Assembly: GCF_000959725.1 (NCBI RefSeq)
Contig: NZ_CP009323.1
Span: 806,001-870,000, forward strand
DNA length: 64,000 nt
DNA from: Burkholderia gladioli
GTDB lineage: Bacteria > Pseudomonadota > Gammaproteobacteria > Burkholderiales > Burkholderiaceae
Reading direction: 5' to 3'
The translations under genes and the position numbers were made by a program. Positions 36,017-45,942 of the stretch are shown here, piece after piece; the first letter of the stretch is position 1; every line of letters begins with the position of its first letter. A model generated the notes under the pieces. It did not search any database, was not told the DNA's origin, and saw only the letters and a list, made by a program, of their open reading frames with translations.

Positions 36017-37654
36017 TCAGGCCACCACGATCTCCAGCAGGCTCGGCCCGGGACCCGTCAGCGCGGCCTGCAAGGCCTCGCGCAGCAGCGCGGGATCCGC
36101 GACGCGCCGGCCCTCGCAACCGAAGCCGCGCGCGAGCGCGACGAAATCGAGCCCGGGCAGCGCGGTGCCCTGCACCGTCTCGCCGGCCGCGAAGCCGAAC
36201 ACGGGCGCGAATTCCTGCAGGGCCGCGTAACGGCCGTTGGCGAGGATCAGGAAGGCGATCGGCAGGCGACGCTGCGCGGCGCTCCACAGCGCCTGGATCG
36301 CATAGAGGCTGGAGCCGTCGCCGAGCAGCGCGATCACGCGGCGGCCCGGCTCGGCCAGCGCAATGCCGACCGCGGCCGGCATTGCGTAGCCGAGCCCGCC
36401 GCTGTCCATGGTGTAGAAGCTGTCGGGCCGCGTGAAGGGCAGGTGCCGCTGCATCGCGGGCCGCGAGCTGGGCGCTTCCTCGACCACGATATCGGCCGCC
36501 TCGCGCAGCTCGGCCAGCGTCTGCATCACGAATGCGACCGACATCGGGCCGCCGCTGCCGCTGCCCTCTCCACCACCGCCGGGCCCGACCCGCGCCGGCG
36601 CCTCGCGCGCGCCCGGCATCGCGCGCGCCGTCACGGCGGCCGGCACCGGCCGCGCCAGCAGCCCCGCCAGCGCGAGCCGCAGGTTGCCCACCAGCGCGTC
36701 GCCCACCGGCGTCCAGGCGGCCACGCCGGGATCGTCAACCAGTTGCCACAGCCGCGCGCCGTCCGGCAGGTGCGGCCCGAAACCCTCGACGTGATAGGTG
36801 AAGGCGGGCGCGCCGAGCGCCACCACCAGGTCGTGCCCCGCCAGGCGCTCGACGATGCGCTCGCGCATCGCCGGCAGGAAACCGGCGAACAGGCGGTGGT
36901 CCTCGGGGAACGCGCAGCGCCCGGAAACCGGCGCCGCGAACACGCGCGCGCGATGCCGCTAGGCCAGCGCGACGGTCTCGTCCCAGGCGCCGCCGCGAGC
37001 CAGCGCGGCACCCACCACCAGCGCCGGCCGCGCGCTGGCCTCCAGCGCCGCGCCGAGCCGCGCCAGCGCCTCCGGATCAGGCCCCTGCACCTGGCTCACC
37101 GCGCGCGGCGCCACCGGCTCGGCCGGCTGGTCCCAGTCGTCCACCGGCACCGACACGAACACCGGCCCGCGCGGCTCCTGCATCGCGATCCGCCAGGCGC
37201 GCGCGATCGCGGCGGGCACATCCTGCGCGCGGGCTGGCTCGACGCTCCATTTCACATAGGGCTGCGGCAGCTCGGCCGCGCGCTGCGCGCCAAGATAGGG
37301 ATCGAGCGGCAGCAGCGAGCGCGCCTGCTGCCCCGCCGTGACGATCAGCGGCGTGTGGTTGCGAAAGGCCGTGAACAGGTTGCCCATCGCGTTGCCGAGC
37401 CCGGCGGCCGAATGCAGGTTGACCAGCGCCGCCCGGCCGCTCGCCTGCGCATAGCCGTCGGCCATCCCGACCACCACCGCCTCCTGCAGCCCGAGCACGT
37501 AGTCGAGATCGGCCGGGAAATCGCGAAACATCGGCAGCTCGGTCGAGCCGGGATTGCCGAACACCTTGTCGATGCCGAACTGGCGCAGCAGGTCGAGCAC
37601 CGCGTCGCGCACCGTCATGGCGGCAGCGGCGGGATCGGATCGGGTATCGCTCAT
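36017..37654 (-). pseudogene. Benzoylformate decarboxylase, split by an in-frame amber codon
   Basis: Thiamine-diphosphate enzyme with benzoylformate decarboxylase (MdlC) resemblance, which would make benzaldehyde and CO2 from phenylglyoxylate. The N-terminal half (from ATG 37654: [29 protein letters not shown]) has the catalytic Glu in LGLQEAVVVGMADGYAQ and LHSAAGLGNAMGNL. The C-terminal half has GGLGYAMPAAVGIALAEP and the ThDP motif GDGSSLYAIQALWSAAQ...NGRYAALQEF. Both halves share one frame and are contiguous, about 545 codons (the family is about 530), but codon 232 is TAG (36959-36961) where homologues have a Glu-type codon (LAERHR): GAG to TAG is a single change. Everything else appears intact. 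Either a recent nonsense mutation or a sequencing error. Confidence 0.85.
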
Positions 37655-37811
37655 CGGCGCGCTCTCTCGCAATCGGGACCAGACGACAGTATCGAGACAT
37701 CGCCCGCGCATCGGTACTGTCTTTTTCGGCAAGACCGCGCGCGCAGGCTCCGGCGGCATCGCCGCGGCCCGCGCACGACGCAGTGCAGCATCGAAATCCG
37801 CGCCATCCGCC

Positions 37812-37868
37812 TTGACTTTCCCCAGCCCGAATAAGATCATTCGCTCACAAAGCGAGCAAATGATCTTA
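37812..37868 (+). promoter_or_regulatory. Promoter-operator of the arabinitol/xylulokinase operon (site 1)
   Basis: TTGACT (37812-37817) is a -35 box; 17 bp later GATCAT (37835-37840) can be the -10. From 37835 to 37865 runs a 31-bp inverted repeat: left half GATCATTCGCTC (37835-37846), 7-bp spacer, right half GAGCAAATGATC (37854-37865). The flanking TA and TA extend the symmetry. The site covers the -10 and transcription start, as expected for a repressor. A near-identical module precedes the leftward polyol operon at 50504-50557. Confidence 0.75.
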
Positions 37869-37901
37869 ACGAGGCCGTCTTCGGCCACAAGGAGACAAGG
37901 G

Positions 37902-39305
37902 ATGAATCCTCCGCCGACCGTCGCGCCCGTGATCCTGCATATCGGCGCCGGTTCGTTCCACCGCGCCCATCAGGCCTGGTACCTGCATCGCGTCAATCAA
38001 GCCGCCGCGGCCGCGGGCGACACCGCCGGCCAATGGTCGCTGGTGGTCGCCAACATCCGCGACGACATGCGCGCCACCATGGACGCGCTGGCCGCCCAGC
38101 ACGGCGCCTACACGCTCGAGACCGTCACGCCCGGCGGCGAACGCGCCTACGAGACGATCCGCTCGATCACGCGCGTGCTGCCCTGGTCGATCGACCTGAA
38201 GGCGCTGGTCGAGGCCGGCGCCGATCCGGCCTGCCGCATCGTGTCGTTCACGGTGACCGAGGGCGGCTACTACCTCGACGAACACAACCGGCTCGACGCC
38301 GGCAACCCCGACCTGGCCGCCGACCTGCAGGGCGCGCGCACCACCATCTACGGCGCGCTGGCCGCACTGCTGGCCGAACGGCAGGCGCGCGGCGCCGGGC
38401 CGCTGACGCTGCAAAGCTGCGACAACCTGCGCAGCAACGGCGCGCGCTTCGAGGCTGGCATGCGCGAGTTCCTGGAACGGCGCGGCCTGGCCGGGCTGCT
38501 GGCCTGGTTCGACGCCAACGTGTCCTGCCCGAGCGCGATGGTCGACCGCATCACGCCGCGCCCCACGCCGGACGTGGCCGAGCGCGTGAAAGCCGCCACC
38601 GGCGTGGACGACGCCTGCCCGGTGATGGGCGAATCCTTCATCCAGTGGGTGATCGAGGACCGCTTCGTGGCGGGCCGCCCGGCCTGGGAGCAGGCCGGCG
38701 CGGAGCTGGTGCAGGACGTGCATCCCTACGAGGAAGCGAAGATCCGCATCCTCAACGCCACCCACAGCTGCATCGCCTGGGCCGGCACGCTGGCGGGCCT
38801 GAGCTACATCCACGAAGGCACCCACGACGCGGCGATCCGCCAGCTCGCGCACGACTATGTCAGCGACGACGTGATCCCCTCGCTGAACCCGAGCCCGCTC
38901 GACCTGGCACGGTATCGCGACGTGGTGCTGGAGCGCTTCGGCAATCCCTACATCCTCGACACCAACCAGCGCGTGGCCGCCGACGGCTTCTCGAAGATCC
39001 CCGGCTTCATCGCGCCGACCCTGGCCGACTGCTTCGCGCGCGGCGCCGAGCCGGTCTCGACCGCCGTGCTGCCCGCCCTGTTCCTGCGCTTCCTGGAACG
39101 CTGGTCGCAGGGCCTGCTGCCCTACGAGTACCAGGACGGCGTAATGGACCCGGGCGTGGCGCGCGCGATCGTGGCGGCCGACGATCCGGTCGCCGCGCTG
39201 GCCGCCGAGCGCTCGCTGTGGGGCTCGCTGGCCGACGACGAACGGCTCGCGCGGGTGCTGCGCGCGGGGATGGCGCGCGTCGACGCCTGGTTCGCCTCGC
39301 GCTGA
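37902..39305 (+). CDS. Mannitol dehydrogenase family protein (probable D-arabinitol 4-dehydrogenase)
   Basis: 467-aa long-chain polyol dehydrogenase (mannitol/fructuronate family). N-terminal Rossmann motif [18 protein letters not shown]; catalytic-region [22 protein letters not shown] with the conserved Lys and His, and [16 protein letters not shown]. Next to xylulokinase the most likely reaction is D-arabinitol to D-xylulose; mannitol to fructose is the alternative. The start is set by AAGGAGACAAGGG; the longer upstream frame would run through the operator. First gene of a three-gene operon with xylB and the regulator. Confidence 0.85.
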   Translation: MNPPPTVAPVILHIGAGSFHRAHQAWYLHRVNQAAAAAGDTAGQWSLVVANIRDDMRATMDALAAQHGAYTLETVTPGGERAYETIRSITRVLPWSIDLKALVEAGADPACRIVSFTVTEGGYYLDEHNRLDAGNPDLAADLQGARTTIYGALAALLAERQARGAGPLTLQSCDNLRSNGARFEAGMREFLERRGLAGLLAWFDANVSCPSAMVDRITPRPTPDVAERVKAATGVDDACPVMGESFIQWVIEDRFVAGRPAWEQAGAELVQDVHPYEEAKIRILNATHSCIAWAGTLAGLSYIHEGTHDAAIRQLAHDYVSDDVIPSLNPSPLDLARYRDVVLERFGNPYILDTNQRVAADGFSKIPGFIAPTLADCFARGAEPVSTAVLPALFLRFLERWSQGLLPYEYQDGVMDPGVARAIVAADDPVAALAAERSLWGSLADDERLARVLRAGMARVDAWFASR

Positions 39306-39454
39306 CGCAGCGGCTGAGCTAGCGACCGAAATACCGGCCCGGCGCGGGCCCGGGCGCCATCGCGCCCCGCCCGTGCGGGTCATCCGGCATTGGCACGGCC
39401 CGCGCCGCGCGGCTACAGTAGCGACTCTCTGACGACGGACTGCTTCCGCCCATC

Positions 39455-40936
39455 ATGTATCTCGGCATCGATCTCGGCACCTCGGAAGTCAAGGTGCTGC
39501 TGCTTTCCCCCGACGGCACGGTCGTCGGCACGGCGGGTACGCCATTCACCGTGTCGCGCCCACATCCGCGCTGGGCCGAACAACATCCCGAGGACTGGTG
39601 GCAGGGCACCCGCGAGGCGCTCGCGGCGCTGCGCGCCAGATATCCGGCCGAATACGCCCAGGTGCGCGGCATCGGCCTGTCGGGCCAGATGCACGGCGCC
39701 GTGCTGCTCGATCGCGAGGATCGCGTGCTGCGGCCCGCGATCCTCTGGAACGACATGCGCAGCGACGAGGAATGCTCGACGCTCACGCGCCGCGCACCCG
39801 AGCTGCACCGGCTGGCCGGCAACCTGGCGATGCCGGGCTTCACCGCGCCCAAGCTGATCTGGGTCGCCACGCACGAGCCGGAGGTGTTCGGCAAGATCGA
39901 CTGCGTGCTGCTGCCCAAGGACTACCTGCGGCTGCGGCTGACCGGCAACCGCGTCTCCGATCCCTCGGACGCGGCCGGCACGCTGTGGCTGGACGTGGCG
40001 CGCCGCGACTGGTCGGGCAGCCTGCTCGAGGCGGGCGGCATGCGACGCGAGCAGATGCCGCGCATCGTCGAGGGCAACGCGCCCTCGGGCACCTTGCGCG
40101 CCGAGGCGGCACGCGAGCTGGGCCTGGCCGAAGGCATCGTGGTGGCGGGCGGCGGCGGCGACAACGCCACCAGCGCGCTCGGCATCGGCGCCACCCAGCC
40201 CGGCGACGGCTTCGTCTCGCTCGGCACCTCGGGCGTGCTGAGCATCGTCGGCGACCGTTTCATGCCCTATCCCGAATCGGCCCTGCATGCGTTCTGCCAC
40301 GCGATCCCCGATCGCTGGCAGCAGATGAGCGTGGTGCTGTCCGCCGCGAGCTGCCTGCGCTGGGTCTGCAAGCTGACCTCGACCGACGAGCCGACCCTGA
40401 TCGCCGAGGTCGAGGCGCTCGATCCGGCCGCGCTGGCCGTGGCGCCGATCTTCCTGCCCTATCTGTCCGGCGAGCGCACCCCGCACAACGACCCTTACGC
40501 GCAAGGCGTGTTCTACGGCATGACGCATGGCACCGACCGCGCGCGGCTCGGCTACGCGGTGCTGGAAGGCGTCACGCTGGCGCTGGCCGACGGCCACGAC
40601 GCACTGGTGGCGGCCGGCTCCAGCGCGGCCTCGCTGGCGCTGATCGGCGGCGGCGCGCGCAGCGCCTACTGGGCGCAACTGGTGGCCGACGCGCTCGACG
40701 TGCGCACCCACCAGCTCGGCGGCGGCGCGACCGGCGCGGCGCTCGGCGCGGCGCGGCTCGGCTGGCTGGCCGATGGCGGCGACGCGTCGCAGGTGTTGAC
40801 CAAGCCGCCGCTGTCGGCCGAATACGTGCCCGACGCGGCCCGTCACGCCTGGCTGCGCGAGCGCCTCGACACCTATCGCGCGCTGTATCGCCACGTGCGG
40901 CCGCTGTTCGAGCCCTCGCGACAGCGGCTTGCCTGA
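39455..40936 (+). CDS. xylB: Xylulokinase
   Basis: FGGY-family kinase, 493 aa, that phosphorylates D-xylulose to xylulose-5-phosphate for the pentose phosphate pathway. It has the N-terminal phosphate motif YLGIDLGTSEVKVLLLSPDG, GIGLSGQMHGAVLLD (the QMHG sugar-binding motif of xylulokinases), LSGERTPHNDPYAQG and the ATP-binding LALIGGGARSAYWAQL. It lies between the polyol dehydrogenase (149 bp gap) and the SorC-type regulator (62 bp gap) in one direction, giving the sequence arabinitol, xylulose, xylulose-5-phosphate. Confidence 0.95.
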   Translation: MYLGIDLGTSEVKVLLLSPDGTVVGTAGTPFTVSRPHPRWAEQHPEDWWQGTREALAALRARYPAEYAQVRGIGLSGQMHGAVLLDREDRVLRPAILWNDMRSDEECSTLTRRAPELHRLAGNLAMPGFTAPKLIWVATHEPEVFGKIDCVLLPKDYLRLRLTGNRVSDPSDAAGTLWLDVARRDWSGSLLEAGGMRREQMPRIVEGNAPSGTLRAEAARELGLAEGIVVAGGGGDNATSALGIGATQPGDGFVSLGTSGVLSIVGDRFMPYPESALHAFCHAIPDRWQQMSVVLSAASCLRWVCKLTSTDEPTLIAEVEALDPAALAVAPIFLPYLSGERTPHNDPYAQGVFYGMTHGTDRARLGYAVLEGVTLALADGHDALVAAGSSAASLALIGGGARSAYWAQLVADALDVRTHQLGGGATGAALGAARLGWLADGGDASQVLTKPPLSAEYVPDAARHAWLRERLDTYRALYRHVRPLFEPSRQRLA

Positions 40937-40998
40937 CGCGCTTTGCGATACGATCCCTAACTTTCCAGCCAGACGCCCGCTCGACGAGCCCAGCCCAC

Positions 40999-41946
40999 GT
41001 GCCCAAGTCCTCCGAAAAACTCGACCTCGCGACGCGCGCCGCCTGGCTCTACTACGTCGCCGGCGACACGCAGAACGAGATCGCCGAGAAGCTGCAGGTC
41101 TCGCGCCCGGTCGCGCAGCGGCTGGTGGCCTTCGCGGTCGAGAAGAACCTGATCCGGGTGCGCGTCGATCATCGCGTGGCCGACTGTCTCGACCTGGCCG
41201 CGCAGTTGTCGGAGCGCTACGGCCTGTCGCTCTGCGAGGTGGTGCCGATCGACGCCGACACGCCCGACGCGATCGACCGCAAGCTGGCGGTGGCCGGCGC
41301 CCAGGTGATGGAGCGCTACCTCAACGAGGAGCGGCCGATGGTGATCGCGGTCAGCAGCGGCCGGACCCTGAAGGCCGCGGTCGCGCAGATCGCGCAGATC
41401 GAGCGGCCCCAGCACCGGCTGGTGTCGATGGTCGGCGCGATCGCCCAGGACGGCTCGTCCAATCCCTACGACGTGGCCCAGCACATCTCGGAGAAGACCG
41501 GCGGCAAGCACTTCCTGCTGCCCGCGCCGCTGTTCGCCGACAACGTGGCCGAGCGCGCGCAGTGGTGCAACCACCGCCTGTACCGGATCGTCGAGCAGCT
41601 CACGGCCGATGCCGACGTGGCCTTCGTCGGGATCGGCAACGTCGGCCCGGACTGCCCGCTGTACGTGGACGGCTTCATCACCGCCGACGAACTGAACGAG
41701 ATGATCGAATACGGCGCGGTAGCCGAGATGATCGGGCTGCCGATGGATGCGCGCGGCCGCAGCGTGGTCACGCCGTCCACCGCGCGCGTGACCAGCGTCT
41801 CGCTCGATGCGCCGCCGCGCCGGCCGACCATCGGCTTCGCGGGCGGCCCGCGCAAGCAGACGGCCGTGCTGGCGGCGCTGCGCGGCGGCTGGCTGTCGGG
41901 CATCGTCACCGACGAGAGCTGCGCGCGCGCCGCGCTGGCGGACTGA
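40999..41946 (+). CDS. SorC/DeoR-type sugar-binding transcriptional regulator
   Basis: 315-aa SorC-family regulator: an N-terminal helix-turn-helix (TQNEIAEKLQVSRPVAQRLVAFA, near residues 20-42) and a C-terminal sugar-phosphate-binding domain with MVIAVSSGRTLKAAVAQIA, VAFVGIGNVG and GFAGGPRKQTAVLAALRGG (the isomerase-like phosphosugar pocket of this family). The start is a GTG at 40999; no ATG lies close and the ribosome binding site is weak, which suggests low-level synthesis. Being the last gene of the polyol operon, it is the prime candidate for binding the two shared operators at 37835-37865 and 50504-50534. Whether it represses or activates is not known. Confidence 0.9.
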   Translation: MPKSSEKLDLATRAAWLYYVAGDTQNEIAEKLQVSRPVAQRLVAFAVEKNLIRVRVDHRVADCLDLAAQLSERYGLSLCEVVPIDADTPDAIDRKLAVAGAQVMERYLNEERPMVIAVSSGRTLKAAVAQIAQIERPQHRLVSMVGAIAQDGSSNPYDVAQHISEKTGGKHFLLPAPLFADNVAERAQWCNHRLYRIVEQLTADADVAFVGIGNVGPDCPLYVDGFITADELNEMIEYGAVAEMIGLPMDARGRSVVTPSTARVTSVSLDAPPRRPTIGFAGGPRKQTAVLAALRGGWLSGIVTDESCARAALAD

Positions 41947-42010
41947 GGCGCGCGACGGCGGATCGAAAGGAATCGAAAGGATCGATGGCGCGAACATCGC
42001 GCAACCCGGG

Positions 42011-42040
42011 CGGCGGCACTTCGGTGCCGCCGTTTTCGTT
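42011..42040 (+). terminator. Terminator of the rightward polyol operon
   Basis: CGGCGGCAC-TTCG-GTGCCGCCG (UUCG tetraloop, 9-bp stem) followed by TTTTCGTTT, 64 bp after the regulator stop. Confidence 0.85.
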
Positions 42041-42077
42041 TGGACGACGATCGAAACGCGGACGCGATTTCGCCGCC

Positions 42078-42118
42078 GAAAACGACAAGGCCGCGCGGGA
42101 CTCGCGCGGCCTTGTCGT
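42078..42118 (-). terminator. Terminator of the leftward ABC/polyol operon
   Basis: ACGACAAGGCCGCGCG-GGACT-CGCGCGGCCTTGTCGT, a 16-bp perfect stem. On the minus strand it is followed by TTTTCGG, so it ends the leftward operon 45 bp after the ATPase gene. The two terminators lie back to back between convergent operons. Confidence 0.8.
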
Positions 42119-42163
42119 GTCGAGCGGGGCGGCGCTGGGCCGCCACCGCTTGCCGGCCCAGCC

Positions 42164-43276
<1,113 letters not shown>

Positions 43277-43351
43277 GATTTGTCTCCGCTGTCTTGCTGC
43301 TGTTCGTGACGGGCGACGCGCGCTCGACGGCGCGCGGCGGCCCGGCTCAGT

Positions 43352-44056
43352 TCATTGCGACTGCACGGTGCCGGTCGCGATCCATTGCGCGACCAGGCCC
43401 GGCAGCAGGTCCATGCGATCGAACACATGGCGCGCGCCGATCGCGCGCAATGCATCGACCTGCGACGGCGAGGCATGCCCGCCGCCGACGAAACCGATCA
43501 CCGTCATGCCGGCCGCCGCGGCCGCGGTGATGCCGGTGGCGCTGTCCTCCACCACCAGGCAGTGCTCGGGCGCGAAGCCCAGCGTGTGCGCGGCGGCCAG
43601 GTAGACGTCGGGCGCCGGCTTGGGCCGCTCGACGCCGTCGGCGCAGAACAGGCGCTCGCCGAAATGGCGCTTCAGGCCGGTGCGGGTGAGCGCCGCTTCC
43701 ACATAGGGGCGGTTGCTGTTGCTGGCGCAGGCGATCGGCAGCGGGATCGCGGCCAGCGCCGCGTCGATGCCGTCCACCGCCGGCGCCTGCACGGCGGCGC
43801 GCTCGACCGTGGCGCGGATCGTCTCGATCTCCTCGGCCGACAGCGTGTGCCCGGCCTGCGCGGCGGCGCCGGCCAGCACGCGCTCGGTGCGCAGGCCCAG
43901 CAGCGGCAGCACGATCGGCCGCACCTCGACGCCGGGCCAGCGCGCTTCCAGCTCGCGCACCAGCACGCCGGCGGCCACCGCCTCGCTGTCGATCAGCACG
44001 CCGTCGCAGTCGCAGATCAGCAGCCGGTCGCGTCCCTCGATGCCCGGCGCGCTCAC
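43352..44056 (-). CDS. HAD-IA family phosphatase
   Basis: 234-aa haloacid-dehalogenase hydrolase with the nucleophile LLICDCDGVLIDSEAVA (motif I), ACASNSNRPYVEAAL (motif II), RPKPAPDVYLAAA (motif III Lys) and VVEDSATGITAAAAAGM (motif IV). It resembles the YieH/beta-phosphoglucomutase-like phosphatases. The GTG start at 44056 overlaps the upstream permease stop as GTGA, and it is embedded in the polyol import operon, so a phosphorylated sugar or polyol substrate is likely (inference). An epimerase-like role is not expected. Confidence 0.85.
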   Translation of the reverse strand: MSAPGIEGRDRLLICDCDGVLIDSEAVAAGVLVRELEARWPGVEVRPIVLPLLGLRTERVLAGAAAQAGHTLSAEEIETIRATVERAAVQAPAVDGIDAALAAIPLPIACASNSNRPYVEAALTRTGLKRHFGERLFCADGVERPKPAPDVYLAAAHTLGFAPEHCLVVEDSATGITAAAAAGMTVIGFVGGGHASPSQVDALRAIGARHVFDRMDLLPGLVAQWIATGTVQSQ

Positions 44057-44898
44057 TTGACGGCTCCAAAGGTGAGGCCGCGCACCAGTTGCTTCTGCGA
44101 CAGCCAGCCGACGATCAGGATCGGCGCCACCGCCAGCAGCGAGGCGGCCGACAGCTTGGCCCAGAACAGGCCCTCGGGGCTCGAGTAGGAAGCGATGAAC
44201 ACCGTCAGCGGCGCCGCGTTGGAGCTGGTCAGGTTGATGCTCCAGAAGGCCTCGTTCCACGACAGGATCACCAGCAGCAGCGAGGTGGAGGCCAGGCCCG
44301 GCAGCGCCATCGGCATCAGCAGGTAGACGATCTCCTGCCAGGTGGTGGCGCCGTCGATGCGGCCCGCTTCCAGGATGTCGCGCGGGATCTCGGTGAAGTA
44401 GGTGAAGGTCATCCACACCGCGATCGGCAGGTTGATCAGGGTGTAGATGATCACCACGCCGCTCACCGTGTCGAGCAGCCCCGAGTTCTTCCAGAGCAGG
44501 TAGATCGGCACCAGCACGCCCACCGAGGGCATCATCTTGGTCGACAGCATCCAGAGCAGGACCTTCTGGGTGCGCCCGGTCGGGAAGAAGGCCATCGCGT
44601 AGGCGGCCGGCACCGCGAACAGCAGGCACACCACGGTCACGCCGACCGAGATCAGGATCGAGTTCCAGGCGAAGCCGAAGTAGTTGCTGCGCGCGAACAC
44701 CTCGCGGAAGCTGTCGAGCGTGGGCGTGAAGATCAGCGACATCGAGTAGGCCTGCTGCTCGGTCTTGAAGGCGGTGATCGCCATCCAGAAGATCGGGAAG
44801 AACAGCAGCAGCGCGATCAGCCAGGCCAGCACGCCGGGAATCGCGCGCTTGAGCGCGTCGAGGCCGCCCGCGCTCTGTTTCAAGGACAGGTCGCTCAT
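44053..44898 (-). CDS. Polyol ABC transporter permease 2 (MalG/SmoG type)
   Basis: 281-aa permease of the CUT1 family with six hydrophobic helices; the EAA loop reads EAGRIDGATTWQEIVYLLMPMALPG. It starts MSDLSLKQSAGGLDALKRAIPG, and its ATG overlaps the stop of the first permease (ATGA). It follows in order after permease 1 and is followed by the HAD gene with a GTGA overlap, so all are translated as a unit. Substrate: polyol, inferred from operon content (sorbitol/mannitol type). Confidence 0.92.
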   Translation of the reverse strand: MSDLSLKQSAGGLDALKRAIPGVLAWLIALLLFFPIFWMAITAFKTEQQAYSMSLIFTPTLDSFREVFARSNYFGFAWNSILISVGVTVVCLLFAVPAAYAMAFFPTGRTQKVLLWMLSTKMMPSVGVLVPIYLLWKNSGLLDTVSGVVIIYTLINLPIAVWMTFTYFTEIPRDILEAGRIDGATTWQEIVYLLMPMALPGLASTSLLLVILSWNEAFWSINLTSSNAAPLTVFIASYSSPEGLFWAKLSAASLLAVAPILIVGWLSQKQLVRGLTFGAVK

Positions 44899-45800
44899 GC
44901 TTCGTACTCCCCCTTCAGGTTCTTCGCCAGCATGCGCACCAGGAAGAACGACACGATATTGGCCAGCACCACCGCCAGGATGCCGCCCGCCGAGGCGAGG
45001 CCGACGTCGAACTGCTGCAGGCCCAGCGAGTAGATCAGGTAGGACAGGTTGGTGGTCGCGTTGCCGGGACCGCCGCCGGTGGTCGTATAGATCTCGGCAA
45101 AGATCGACAGCAGGAAGATGGTTTCCATCATCACCACCACCGCGATCGCGCGCTTCAGGTGCGGCAGCGTGATGTAGAAGAACATCGCGATCGGGCCGGC
45201 GCCGTCGATGCGCGCGGCTTCCTTCTGCTCCTGGTCGAGCGACTGGATCGCGGTGAACAGGATCAGGAAGGCGAACGGCAGCCACTGCCAGGAGACGATC
45301 ATGATCACCGCGGTCAGCGGGTAGTCGGCGAACCAGTCGATCGGGGTCAGGCCGAAGGCGCGCATCACGCCGGCCACCAGCCCGTAGACGGGGTTCAGGA
45401 TCATGTTCTTCCAGATCAGCGCGGAGACGGTCGGCATCACGAAGAACGGCGCGATCGCCAGCAGGCGCGCGATGCCCTGGCCGTAGAACTTGCGGTCGAA
45501 CAGCACCGCCATCAGCACGCCGCCGATCACGGTGATCGCCAGCACCGCCACGATCAGCACCAGCGTGTGCCAGATCGCCGGCAGGAAGGACGGATCGGTG
45601 GCGAGGTAATGGTAGTTGTCCAGGCCCGCGAAACCCTTTTCATCGGGGTTCAGCAGGTTGTAGCGCGTGAACGAATACCAGATCGTCATCGCGAGCGGGA
45701 TCGACATCCACAGCAGCAGCACGGCCACCGAAGGTGTGACGAGCCAGCGGGCGGGCTTGCCGCGCGCGGAGGCGGCGGAGGCGGGAGACGAATCGGTCAT
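44895..45800 (-). CDS. Polyol ABC transporter permease 1 (MalF/SmoF type)
   Basis: 301-aa integral membrane protein with at least six helices. It has the CUT1 EAA-loop EAARIDGAGPIAMFFYITLPHLKRA and LNPDEKGFAGLDNYHYLATD, typical of sugar importers. I place the start at the ATG at 45800; the frame extends to 45899 with arginine-rich residues lacking a ribosome binding site. It lies between the substrate-binding gene (142 bp away) and permease 2 (4-bp overlap). Confidence 0.92.
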   Translation of the reverse strand: MTDSSPASAASARGKPARWLVTPSVAVLLLWMSIPLAMTIWYSFTRYNLLNPDEKGFAGLDNYHYLATDPSFLPAIWHTLVLIVAVLAITVIGGVLMAVLFDRKFYGQGIARLLAIAPFFVMPTVSALIWKNMILNPVYGLVAGVMRAFGLTPIDWFADYPLTAVIMIVSWQWLPFAFLILFTAIQSLDQEQKEAARIDGAGPIAMFFYITLPHLKRAIAVVVMMETIFLLSIFAEIYTTTGGGPGNATTNLSYLIYSLGLQQFDVGLASAGGILAVVLANIVSFFLVRMLAKNLKGEYEA

Positions 45801-45942
45801 GGGCGCCGTGTGATGTAGGGGAAGACGTAGGTGACGCATGCTCGGACCCTCTTGAATCTCGCGCGAGGCGCCGAACCAGCGGCACCCGCGCCGAAGCATC
45901 GCGATCCGGCCGGCCCGGATCGCGTGACACGCTCGAACGGAA

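Noticed and set aside
35871..36287. Short frame antisense to the end of the decarboxylase pseudogene
   Set aside because: It is the other-strand reading of the same conserved sequence and has no ribosome binding site or homology.
37832..37868. Intrinsic terminator at the palindrome upstream of the arabinitol operon
   Set aside because: No T-run follows, and the module recurs at another promoter with the same spacing to a -35 box; operator is the better explanation.
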